Source: Anthopleura xanthogrammica (taxonomy: Eukaryota > Cnidaria > Anthozoa > Actiniaria > Actiniidae). Taken from it: a stretch of 64,000 nucleotides of DNA. Positions 43,201-53,800 of the stretch are shown here, piece after piece. The first letter of the stretch is position 1; every line of letters begins with the position of its first letter. The stretch spans positions 2,067,191 through 2,131,190 of the forward strand of contig OZ025218.1 of the NCBI GenBank assembly GCA_964019055.1, read 5' to 3'. A model generated the notes under the pieces. The model was given only the letters and a program-made list of their open reading frames with translations, made no database searches and was not told the origin of the DNA. Position numbers and translations under genes: made by a program.

Positions 43201-44020
43201 ATCATCATCCATTGTATCATTTGATTATCATATCTTTACATCTTGTCACATCCTATTATGTCACATCATCATCATTATCAATCTCACTGTCATGTACGTA
43301 TCATCACAATCATCATCATCATCATCCATTGTATCATTTGATTATCATATCTTTACATCTTGTCACATTCTATTATGTCACATCATCATCATTATCAATC
43401 TCACTTTCATGTACGTATCATCACAATCATCATCATCATCATCCATTGTATCATTTGATTATCATATCTTTACATCTTGTCACATTCTATTATGTCGCAT
43501 CATCATCATTATCAATCTCACTTTCATGTACGTACCATCACAATCATCATCATCATCATCATCCATTATATCATTTGATTATCATATCTTTACATCTTGT
43601 CACATTCTATTATGTCACATCATCATCATTATCAATCACACTGTCATGTACGTATCATCACAATCATCATCACAATCATCATCATCATCATCACAATCAT
43701 CATCATCATCATCATCATCCATTGTATCATTATTATGAATATCACCATCATCATATCTATCTTCATCGTCATCATTAATAACATCATCACCATCATGAAC
43801 TATCATTATCATCAACATTATCATCATCATCATTATTATCATTATATATAAATATCATCATCATTATCAAAATTAACATCACCGTCATGAACTTTAATCA
43901 ACATAATCAAAAGAGTAAAAGATTAATTGTGGAATTACCTATATTTCAGATGTAGAGCAAGCTCCACCACGACCACCATTTGCAACAGAACTTGCAACAA
44001 TCCAGAAACCGGGAACCTAG
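37258..44020 (+). CDS. Ionotropic-glutamate-receptor-like channel with potassium filter, paralogue A
   Basis: Seven in-frame exons: 37258-37740, 38184-38278, 39440-39593, 40315-40381, 40765-41006, 41868-42048 and 43950-44020, giving 430 aa from the first available Met. S1 lobe about 10-140, M1 (LSVCLLFGLLAGFIVWAI), pore loop TMTTVGYGD, M3 (FAVFWMVLGTIVMSMFTG), S2 lobe across exons 4-5 (VASPKGMKTF, IHDYNMARKWL, IGMTVTGNYEP), M4 (ILLIVSGGALVLCILFGFLL) and a short Pro-rich tail. Oddities: no signal peptide in frame, since an in-frame stop precedes the Met with no AG acceptor between. Position 98 is His (FANHKESTQ) where B and C have Arg. Intron 6 holds a 1.8-kb minisatellite. Function as a channel is inference; with no signal peptide it may be impaired or use another leader. 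Confidence 0.85.
37978..38115. mobile_element. ~135-bp near-palindromic MITE in intron 1 of paralogue A
   Basis: Arms 'gggaaaataattggctcgag' and 'ctcgagccaaatattttccc' are inverted around a centre with 'ctcgctgcgctcgttccg'. Outer ends are attgactgag and ctcagtcaat. Confidence 0.88.
38743..39115. mobile_element. Half of a MITE family 6 joined to a ~310-bp foldback
   Basis: 38743-38800 equals the left half of the element at 27970. At aaccatgaac a foldback begins whose right end (gtgttcatggttt) is near 39115, with arms including ttgacatttttcaaaacta. Confidence 0.8.
39655..40140 (+). mobile_element. SINE family 1 with ~59-bp tail repeats, about 6 units
   Basis: Degenerate head (gtaacggtagtatag, GGCTCGATTCC), then tandem units with gatcatcccagaggttgttt and tcagggttcaatctgtg. 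It lies in intron 3 of paralogue A. Confidence 0.85.
40465..40745 (+). repeat. 89-bp tandem repeat of tRNA-Ser(GCT)-like units
   Basis: Three full units and one partial. Each has AAGTGTG and CACACTT as a 7-bp acceptor-like stem, TGGCTTGGTTGG as A box, CCTGCTAAGC as an anticodon-arm-like segment and AGTTTGATCCTC as a B-box-like segment. The last unit ends about 20 bp before exon 5 of paralogue A. Confidence 0.7.
41080..41310 (+). mobile_element. SINE family 2 copy
   Basis: ggttggctcagttggtgcag head, a B-box-like gggttcaattc, then cacactcagggtcttaag and gaaggtgctgcctttgc as in the other copies. It lies in intron 5 of paralogue A. Confidence 0.8.
41311..41867. other. Rest of intron 5 of paralogue A
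   Basis: Contains a small tandem (cccgcaaatgttggcc type) at about 41405-41460. Nothing else recognised. Confidence 0.4.
42070..43860. repeat. 1.8-kb catcatcat-based minisatellite
   Basis: About 14 units of roughly 114 bp, each with 'cattgtatcatttgattatc', 'tacatcttgtcacatcctat' and 'tcactgtcatgtacgtatca'. A longer variant unit (with 'atgcacgtaccttcatcata') occurs three times, at about 42160, 42435 and 42805. It fills intron 6 of paralogue A; the 475-codon frame here is an artefact. Confidence 0.97.
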
Positions 44021-44224
44021 AGAGTAATATTCGGTGACAAAACTCCTGTTTGCATCGAAACAAGATACGTACACTTTCATTCCTGTATATATCTATTCCA
44101 AAAAACGTCCTCAGATTTCAGATTTCAGGAATCATTTCGATCGCCTTGGAAACATTCAATGTGATTCTTGCTGAACTGTGCAACTTTTGAAAGAATCGTA
44201 CACATTGTATTGACTTTTATTATA

Positions 44225-44415
44225 ATAGACGTTTTTTGCTTGGGCGTAATGTTTCCCATTTCAGACCACATGTCATTCTCTTGAGTATCATTTCTTTGTT
44301 TACAGTTATGCACGAGAAAGCACATGAATATGGATACAACTCAAACAAAAAATCTAACTTATTCTCATGAAAATGACACCTGGTCTGAAATGGGAAAACA
44401 TTACTCCCAAGCTAG
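44225..44415. mobile_element. MITE family 3 full copy
   Basis: Inverted ends ttgggcgtaatgtttcccat and 'gggaaaacattactcccaa', with an inner 'gaatatggatacaactcaaa'. Confidence 0.85.
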
Positions 44416-44649
44416 CTAAAAAAGTATATTCAAGTAATCGCACCGATTCAAAACAAAAGCACAAAAGTAGCCAATAAGAAACTATGATCACAAATAAAAA
44501 AATGTCATTGGACTGGCATGACTGAACTTCACCAGTCCATTTATATTGACGAGAGAACCATCCACGTGGTTTGATGTCGAGGCTTTACTGATTCGCTTGG
44601 TACTTCATGTAGTAACGACAAATGTTTACCAATATATACCGACTGTTAG

Positions 44650-45100
44650 AAATAGCCAGCTGATCTGAAATTGTGACGTAGAAATCGGATGTCACTGTAA
44701 AACTGAGATGACTTGACTACAACTATTATTCAACAACAATGAAGAACGAGTATCTTTTGTTCAAATTCTAAAGATGTTCAAATTTCGTACAATCTTTGAT
44801 GCACCTATTGTTCTGAAAGCGCACGAAGTCGAAAATGATAGAGCGAAATTAAAAGGTCTAATGCAGCACAATTTTGAGGACAAAACAATAGGTTCCAATT
44901 CTCAGGAGATTGAAATTCTTTTGTTTTGTCCTCCAAATTGAGCTGCTTTGTCATCACGTGAAAGGGGTCTTTACCTAAACAAAAAAGCGAAGATGCATGT
45001 AGTGTTTTCTTATCTAATTGTACATAGCGAATACCCCAATTTGCAGCTTTCCTCGATTCTGATTGGTTAACACTTTTCTCAGATCAGCCGTCTGTTTATA
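44650..45100. mobile_element. Foldback with nested MITE family 2 (44865-44975)
   Basis: Outer ends agccagctgatctgaaa and ctcagatcagccgtc are inverted. A related element without the insert is at 52540-52835. The inner element has the family 2 arms (gaggacaaaacaatagg and 'ttttgtcctccaaattgagc'). Confidence 0.75.
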
Positions 45101-45550
45101 GAATATAGTAAATTAGAAGACTTTAATTTTCTGTTATTTTTTGATCGGATTTCGACACTTTATTTGAGAATAAATGTGCATTAGAAATTACACAGAAACT
45201 TTGTTATTGGATACATTAACCATTTCTTTTTCTTTTTAGTTTTAGTTTTGTTTTAATTAATCATCATAGCACAAGAAATTCTTACTTAACAACTCAAAAC
45301 AAAATAGGTAAAAAAGTTTATCATTATCACCAGATGCAAAGTTAGATTTTATTATAACTGGAGAAGAATTCAGAAGAATAAAATATTCATGAAAATGTCT
45401 CTACCAGGTTGTTAGCAGCTAATGACATCAACGCAATTATACCGGCGAAAACTGAACGACACCAATGAGCTCGGTTCATCGGTTAGTTCTTCTTGTTTGT
45501 TCTCGTACTGTATCAGTTCAGTGTAACAGGAGCTATAAACACGAACATCG

Positions 45551-48500
45551 ATGGCTTGTCCTCCTATTCTAAACATCACTATCAACTGGATAGAACTCTT
45601 CCCATTTATCTTATTTAGCTTGGAGCACAACAACATAACAGGACTGGCAGGTTATTTGCCGGATCATATGAAGTCCGCTTCGAAAAAGTGTGGTTGTCCA
45701 ATGCTAAACTTCAACTATCAAAGAATGAACATTTCCTCGTCTGAAGAAATAGAGATCAAAATTCGAAGTACTCCTCGAACAACAGCTCCAGAATTGTACT
45801 TTCCTATTTTTGCTAATCGTAAAGAATCGACTCAATACCAGAGACCATTTCTAGCGTTATTCCAGTCTCCGGGACCTGCAGTTGTTGAGCTTAATCCTAA
45901 TTCTTGGCGAAAAAGGATGTCTTCAATCAACTTGATTCTACAAACTTGGCCTATTTTGTCTGTTTGTCTGCTGTTCGGCATTCTCGCTGGCTTTGTCGTA
46001 TGGGCGATTGTAAGTAATTTGAAAATTAGAAATTAGAATAAATAGCTCTTTCAGTTTCTAATGCTAAAACGTCAATCTTGTTTGCCTAAAACAACAACAA
46101 AAATTTAACTTCACTTGATACCACTAGGAACACAAGAAAAATTCAGAAAATTTTCCCAACAAGTTTCCGCACGGTGTTCTAGTGGGAATCTGGTGGTCAT
46201 TCGTTACCATGACAACAGTAGGGTAAGTCAGAATGTTTCCTGTCGAGCTAAACCATACAGTTCAGTGTTTGAAATAATCCGAATTAATCATGGTTTTTTC
46301 CTATTTCTCTTACCAGATACGGTGATAAGACAACCCGTACTTTGTGGGGTCGTATGTTCGCAGTTTTTTGGATGGTTTTTGGGACTATTATAATGTCCAT
46401 GTTTACTGGTCAAATCACAGCTAATATTACCTCCAGTGAAATGGCTACTGTTGACTTGATGGATAAAAAGGTCAGAGGTTCTTCTTATTTTACAGCTCTT
46501 TTCATATTTTTGACTAGACAGCCATTTTCACATGGGAATTTCTTTATCTCTCGCGATCGGAACGAACTCGGCCCGTCGTAAATTTGATTGGCGATAGCCA
46601 AAACGCCAAGCATCTGGAGTCGGTTAGGTCGCAGAATTATGAAAAGCACTGCAATTAAACAAATATTTTTTTTGATAATTCATACAAATGCTACAAGAAC
46701 GTTTTTCTGTTAGAAAGGCATTTTTAATTGACACTGTTCACTCGACAGGTTGCAGTTCCTACAGAAATGGAGATATTTTTTCAACATGAGTTCAATCTTG
46801 GTGCTCGTTATGTTGGTATGTCGAATTAAGAGCCTCTTCTTTTAGGGAATATATATTTTTACCTTGGATTTAATGTGTTCCCATTTCAAACCACGTGTCA
46901 TTCTCTTGATTATAAGATTCTTTCAGTTGTATCCATATTCATGTGTCTTCTCATGCGCAACAAAACGTTAAACAAAGAAACGATACTCTAGGGAATGACA
47001 CGTGGTCTGAAATGGGAAACTCTACGTCGGAGCCAAAGAGTCTACTGAAGGAAATGGTTTGTAGGTAGGTCATAGATATTATACAAGCTACCAAAAATTC
47101 ATGTTTCATCGTGTTTGGTATAATGCCTAAAGCAGTAGGTGCCAGTATTATGTCTTTGAAAGCTTTTCATCAGCTTCCCTTATCGTATCAAAGTGACGGC
47201 TACCTTTTTCAGCTATTTCAAAAAAGTTTGGTAAAGGTTTTGTTGCATGATGCATGCCAAGCCCGAAATGCACTATGGGTGACGTAAATTCATTCAGCAA
47301 AAGCTCACAACAATATGGGATTTTTCCAAACTTTGTCTGCACGTTTTTCCAGCATATTTTCTCCTGTGCTGACATCATTTATATATGAATATAATACATT
47401 TATAATACATTTCGAGCTTGGTAAGCAACATGCAAAATGCAGCAAAATCTTCATCAATCTTTTTTGAAATAGCTGTATATGACGTAATATTCCTAACGCA
47501 CAGCAAAATATGATTTTTTTTGTCCTAGATATGAACTACAGAGAAATGGAAGAAGACGCTCAATCAGGGAAGTCAAGCATGGATTATTACTTGCTGCACG
47601 ATTACAAGATGGCAGAAAAATTCCTAGGCGGATCATCAAACGATTTCGGCAAAATAGTCAAAAGAATTGACCATCAGTTTGTTATTGGAATGACAGTAAC
47701 TGGTCAATATGAGCCTGTAAAACGCTTGTTAACCTGCTTACAAACCGAAATCATTGACCTTTACCAAATCGATATGGTATGTATTATTCCTGTTTTATCC
47801 GAATTCATGTTTCCGACACTGACATTTGCTGGTTTTCAATCATTCTATTAACTTTGGCAATCACACAGAACACTAAGTTCCATACTGGGTAAAAGCCCAA
47901 AGATCGAACTAGAATTTAGAAGTTGATTTTTGCGGAGGGAGGAAAACCGGAGAACCCGGAGAAAAAACCCTCGAAGCACAGGAGAGAACCAACAAACAAC
48001 TCTACTCACATACAAAACCGAGCCTGGCGGGACTTGAACCCGGGTCGCATTAGTGAGAGGCGGGCGATAAAACTGCTACGCCACCCGTGCTTCCCAAGAG
48101 AATGGGGGGAAACGTTCAACCAAGATGGCGCCTATGACGTGTAAACCAGCAATAGTTAACCAATCATCATAGCAGCAGTTTTTCTCAGTGAAATTTTGTC
48201 CTACAAACAACTAAACATTTTCTTGTTTCAAGAATACTACGTGGATTAGAAACGTTTTTTTCTTGTATTTTTGGGATAGTAAAAAGTAAAGAAATTAAAA
48301 CCAATTTTCCGCGATCAGATCGAGTATCAGATTCTGAGATTTTTAAGCTAGATTTTTGTGCTTGTGGGACATAGCAACGGTAACTAGGTAGGGAGAGTCA
48401 GGACCATAAAATCAGTCAGTTCACATAAATATTATTTAACTTATTCATATGTACATTCTGTAGGCCAAACAAAAGCTGCGGACATCATCAACCAGCCCGC

Positions 48501-49282
48501 CACAAGAATCGAGTATCACTTCTCAACACATCCTCCTGATTGTCAGTGCTATTTTGCTCGCACTTTTAGTAGTGGTGGGCTTCCTGTGTAAATGGCTGAG
48601 GAAAATAAAAACAACAAGGATATCAGGTCGGTAACTTTAGGCTATCTTTACTACGATTTACAGCCTTAATCTTTTAATAACAAGAACGTAAATCTGAATC
48701 ATTTAAAGGACATTGAAGTAAGCAATTTAGGGCTACTGAAAAGAACCGGGTTTCTTTATTTTACTTTCATTTCGAGCTTTGTGCACGAATTGTTCTGCAA
48801 TTCAAAATCAAACAATTGAACTGCCATACGGTATAGATTAAAACGGTTATATCCACCTGCTTAGGGTACATTAGAAACGTGTGTTGGTCGTTACCATGGT
48901 AACCGAACTAAAATCACCTGCATTACGTCATTGCAATATTTAACCCTAGTCAAACATCTGGTATGAAAATAAGATCGATTCACCTACAGTAGGATTAATT
49001 ATTTGACGACTTAAAATCAGAATCGTGGCCAGAAAAAACGACTAGGGCCACCTTAAATTAGCCGCGAAACTTAATATTATAAGAATTCGATTTGAGATTT
49101 GGCGAATAATCCGTATTACTTATAATAATCTTAAAATTCATGGTCAAAGCGTGTTTGGCTGCAACGATATTGAGTTGATTAAGTAACTCTTTGATTTATT
49201 ATTCATTTCAGACGTAGAATCCCAAGTCCAAAGACCTGCATTTTCTGCAACATTTCCATCGTTTTTTGATCGACAAAACTAA
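45551..49282 (+). CDS. Ionotropic-glutamate-receptor-like channel with potassium filter, paralogue B
   Basis: Seven in-frame exons: 45551-46009, 46128-46222, 46317-46470, 46749-46815, 47529-47776, 48464-48626 and 49212-49282, giving 418 aa. Same order as A and C: S1 (ELYFPIFANRKESTQYQRPF, with Arg90 in the place of the agonist-binding Arg of glutamate receptors), M1, pore TMTTVGYGDK, M3, S2 (VAVPTEMEIFF, LLHDYKMAEKFL, IGMTVTGQYEP), M4 (ILLIVSAILLALLVVVGFL), tail. The first Met is directly before ACPP. A TAA lies five codons upstream with no AG acceptor in between, so no signal peptide can be attached in this model. A 60-bp stretch after the exon 2 donor is shared with paralogue C, marking B and C as the closest pair. 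Confidence 0.85.
46868..47025. mobile_element. MITE family 3 copy
   Basis: 'cccatttcaaaccacgtgtc' and 'gacacgtggtctgaaatggg' are inverted ends. It sits in intron 4 of paralogue B, followed by unclassified AT-rich DNA to 47528. Confidence 0.85.
47920..48105 (-). mobile_element. SINE family 1, best-preserved short copy
   Basis: On the minus strand: A box TGGCGTAGCAG, B box GGTTCAAGTCC, body gagtagagttgtttg and 'ctccggttttcctccctccg'. No tail expansion. It lies in intron 5 of paralogue B. Confidence 0.85.
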
Positions 49283-49436
49283 AGTCAAGCCAAAAACTCC
49301 TTCCAAGAAAATCGAATTTTGTGCTGGAATACGATTCCGACAGCTCTTTGTTTCCATTCGATATTTCCTTTAAGGCATTTTTTTAATGGACTTCCAGACG
49401 TCTTTAATTGCCTTAAGTTTTTAAGATCATCTTTAT

Positions 49437-49442
49437 AATAAA
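49437..49442 (+). terminator. Candidate polyadenylation signal AATAAA for paralogue B
   Basis: 155 bases after the stop codon at 49282. Confidence 0.5.
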
Positions 49443-49829
49443 AAAATATTCAACTGGTTTTCGACGAGTTCACCAGTATATATAGGTGACCAGTTTAGTA
49501 AAATTCATTTAAAGATGATAGAAATTATGTTTTGTTTGCGAATATATACTTTTTTTCTTTTTTTAGTGGTATAGTGAATGTCTTGTTTTGTTTCTATAAT
49601 TTAATACAGTCAGTCTACCGATAGCAAGCCATCTGTCGGACAGACAGCAAACTATAACCGTTTTTGTTGAAGTGCGATACATGAAGTTTGATGTCTCGTT
49701 TGCCAACTATAGCATTTCATGGCCGTCAATCAAAGAACTAAACCAGAAAAATCACATTTTTGAAGGAGGTTTTGGACTGAATTAAAGATTTTAATCCTCG
49801 CTCTAATCGCCTAAAACCTCAGTTAAGTC

Positions 49830-50410
49830 AGTTAATTACAGAACAAACCCTGAAACAACCTCTGGGCTGATCAAAGTGTGTTAATTAAAGCCACCGTGGC
49901 CAGAAACATTTTAAGTTACTAGAAGAAAGAACGGTATTCTCTTGGAAAGAATGAATTTGTTAACTAGTTGAATCCGTCAGTAGTCATCTTTTGTATTATG
50001 GAAACACTCAGTGATTGCTTTGGTAACAGTCAGCAGGGTCTCTGCAGTGAGATTCTTCTCGTTATCAAGCCCAATTAGTCCCTAGTTGGTGGTTTAGATC
50101 AACTGACGCACAGGTTTTTCTCGGTTTTTTTCTCCCTCCACAGATCAGCCCAAAGATTGTTTCAGGGTTTGATCTGTATATGTGAGTTAGCCATGCCCCG
50201 ACTTAGATCAGACCAAAGGTTGTTTCAGGGTTTGATCTGTGAGTTAGCAATGCCCTGACTTAGATCAGCCCAAAGGTTGTTTCAGGGTTTGATCTGTGAG
50301 TTAGCCGTTCCCTGACTTTCATCAGCCCACAGAGGTTGTTTCAGGGTTCGATCTGTGCCGGAGTTAACCGTTCCGCGCTGACTTAGATCAGTCCAGAGTT
50401 CGACAAAATT
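49830..50410. repeat. SINE family 1 tail-repeat array (~59-bp units)
   Basis: About five units with gttagccatgccccgactta and 'caaaggttgtttcagggttt'. A short inverted unit at 49850-49875 precedes them. No tRNA-like head. It is between paralogues B and C; the flanks 49443-49830 and 50410-50868 show no gene. Confidence 0.8.
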
Positions 50411-50868
50411 ATAAGGTTTAAAGGCCTATATGAACCATGTTGTTGCTATGTAAGCGTACATTGGTTTAAAACTATTTTAAAAATTGAAAGATTTGAGCTA
50501 TTTTCATTCTTATAATTCTAGTCTTCAATTTTTATCAAACAACGTAATTTTGGATGTTTCAGTAGCTTTAAAATTCCCTATTCAACACTTTATTAAGTTG
50601 TTTTATAAAATATTATCTTAACCTCCCTCGAAAATCTTGAATAGGAATTCAAAATAAATTTTCCAACAAACACGACTTTCTGAGAGCCAATTACAACATC
50701 GATAGACATACGGGCATTTAGGTCACAGGGGGCATTAACGACGATCAGTTTGGGAGAGTTATTTTAAATTACTTAACAAACTTTTTGAATTGGCGAATTT
50801 TTCACTTCTGGATACGAGAGTTCCTTCCTAAAAGTCATGCATTCTAATTTGCTAGAAAAATATTTGCT

Positions 50869-53800
50869 ATGATGAAACGAGATCCCATGATCAAGAAGGC
50901 CCTCATCTGGTTGCTTGCTGTAATCAGTTGTAGCATGACATTGGCTCAAGATCTGAACGCATCGATGGCTTGTCCTCCCATTAAGAACATCACTATCAAC
51001 TGGATAGAACTTATACCATTCTTGTACTTTAGTTTGAAGGTGAACAACATAACAGGGCTAGCAGGTTATTTGCCGTCCTATATGAATGTTGCTTCGCAAA
51101 AGTGTGGTTGTCCAGAAATGCGCTTCAACTATCAAAGAATGAACCTCTCCTCGTCTGAAGAAATTGAGATCAAAATTCGACGTAGTCTTCGAACAACTTC
51201 TCCAGAATTGTATTTTCCTATTTTTGCTAATCGTAAAGAATCGACTCAATACCAGAGACCATTTGTAGCGTTATTCCAGTCCCCGGGACCTGCAGTTGTT
51301 GAGCTTAATCTTGACACTTGGAGCGAAAAGATGTCATCGGTCAATATGATTCTGCAAACTTGGCCTATTTTGTCTGTTTGTTTGCTGTTTGGTATTTTGG
51401 CCGGTTTTATCGTATGGGCAATCGTAAGTATTTTTTCATTTACACATAACATAGTTCAATTAAGTTTATTCCACTTCAATAATATTGTTTGAAATTTAGC
51501 TTTAGTTATTTTTCCTATAAGCCACCTGATCTTAGAGCTATTGTCAAAGCATTAAGCATTCAGTCCTGCTAAGCACGGATGATAATGGATAGCTATTTCA
51601 AAACAAAACAACTTAAAACGGATAAAGAATGATAGTATTCAACTGTTAATATGAACTCCAATTATAATAAGCAGTCGCTTTTAAAAATAAAAGTCGAGAA
51701 ATTTTAAAAATATTTTAGATAAATAACAAAAAGACGGTGATGTAACTGAGGGAGAATTCCATCAAACATCAACAAATATTTGTTTACGTAGAACTCAATG
51801 AAAATTCATCTTTTCCCTCAGTCACTTTGTTTGACTCGGAGTGTTTAACATTTACGAAAAAATTCCGGAAATTTCGGTTGCGAGGTAAACTGTAAGCTCT
51901 ATTTTGGTTCGCAGACTGGAAAATTTCAAAAATCATCGGCTCGTCTGAAAATTTAAGGTAGCCCTCTTTTCCCGGTCGGTATTTCCGAATGGACGGTTCT
52001 TGTACCATTTACGCATTCCATGGAGTTTCATACCAGCTCTAGACCCACATCAATCACAGTCAATCGCAAAGCCCTAGGTAGGATGCTCGGGTTTTCGTCA
52101 ATTGTAAATGGAACAACCCCATCGCAAGCGGGCTTTTTTCATTTGAGATATTTGAATATTTTTCACTTGAAGGAACTAAAAATCGGGTATCCGAACCGGA
52201 ATTTCCGGGTTGTTTTTGGTAAACACCTTCGGTAACAATCTTATCGCCGAGAATCTCAAGAATCCATTGGTTGGCTCTCCCTTTTAAGGCTTGCTTGTGA
52301 TTGGCTGATAATTTTTTCTCTTTATACCTTTCTATTCGCTTGAATGACCACGAACCAATGGCTCAGGTGGAGGTTGAGCTTGATGTGTTCGTACATTAGG
52401 CCAAGTTCAAACGTCGATCTTCTCATGAGCCGAACCTAATGACATCAAAGAAGATGGCCTCATTATAATTTTTTTTTTAGTTTATTTTATCGTGGACACT
52501 GAAGCAATTTCAGAAAGGTATTTTTCTAATAAACGTGGTAGCCAGCTGATTTGAAATAGTGACGTAGAAATGACGTCACTGCAAAATTGAGGTGTCATGA
52601 AGCATGCGAAAATTGACTTATAAAGGCTTATATCTGAGATAAACTTAGAGTTTGAGGAGAGTTTTTGATATATATAATGAGTATACATTTTCCATGAAAT
52701 TTATTATTGTGTGGAAAAACAAAATAAAGGAATAACCGTTTCCCGAGACGCCGAGCTACTAAGGATGACATCTCAGTTTTGCAAATGTTCTCGACTCTGA
52801 TTGGCTAATACTTTTTCTCAGATCAGCTGGAAAAAATGTCTAAGGGAATCTAAATGAGTCCGAAAATATATTAATAAAATATAGAAACCCCTAAATATAG
52901 AAAGAAATAACTCTTCAGATATTTTATTTGTATTTTAGGAGCATCGAAAGAATTCAGAAGAATTTCCCGCCAAATTTCCACACGGTGCTTTAGTCGGTAT
53001 CTGGTGGTCATTTGTTACCATGACAACAGTAGGGTAAGTCAGAATGTTTCCTGTCGAGCCAAACCTCCCAGTTCAGTCTATGAAATAATCCTGAACTATT
53101 GTATCTATTTTTCTTTTTTTTTTTTACCAGATACGGTGATAAGACAGCCCGTACTTTGTGGGGTCGTATGTTCGCAGTTTTTTGGATGGTTCTTGGGACT
53201 ATTGTAATGTCCATGTTTACTGGTCAAATCACAGCTAATATTACCTCCAGTGAAATGGCTACTGTTGACTTGATGGATACTAAGGTATAATACATTCGGG
53301 TTTTTGTTAATTATTCTAAGATGGCAAAATTTGGAATAGTCCCCTTCACAATTCCCAGCGAGACGAACGTTAAGTTTGCAATGATAGAGACCTTTTTAAA
53401 CACCTCGGACAATTATTCACATCAGCCTCTTAAAAATGCAAGGTCACCTCATGTCTCGCTTCGTTTCTCTCCGGGTTTTCTGGTTTGTGTACTCTTACAG
53501 CTGCAATTTATTGAGTTCCAATTTTCGCCCACTAACAGCGGAAAAAAACAAACATCATTTGGCCATTACTCTGATGAATCGTTCATAAATATTTATCGTG
53601 TTTTTCAGGTTGCTGTTCCTATGGGGATGAAGTCGTTTTTTGGACAGGAGTTAAATGTTGGCGCCCAGTTTTCAGGTAAGATTGGTAACCGTGGGGCTGA
53701 AAACTTAATCTGCTACCTTAAACTCGCGTCCCCCAGTCTATCCCAGGGTTCAGCAAGGGAGGGATATACTCAGCACAAATCTTTTTTGGCGACGAGACGA

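Noticed and set aside
42351..43778. 475-codon plus-strand open frame rich in His, Ser, Tyr
   Set aside because: It is the translation of a ~114-bp minisatellite; the unit length keeps frames open, and it lies between exons 6 and 7 of channel paralogue A.
42070..43860. CRISPR-like regularly spaced repeat
   Set aside because: Units are head-to-tail with no unique spacers, within an animal intron.
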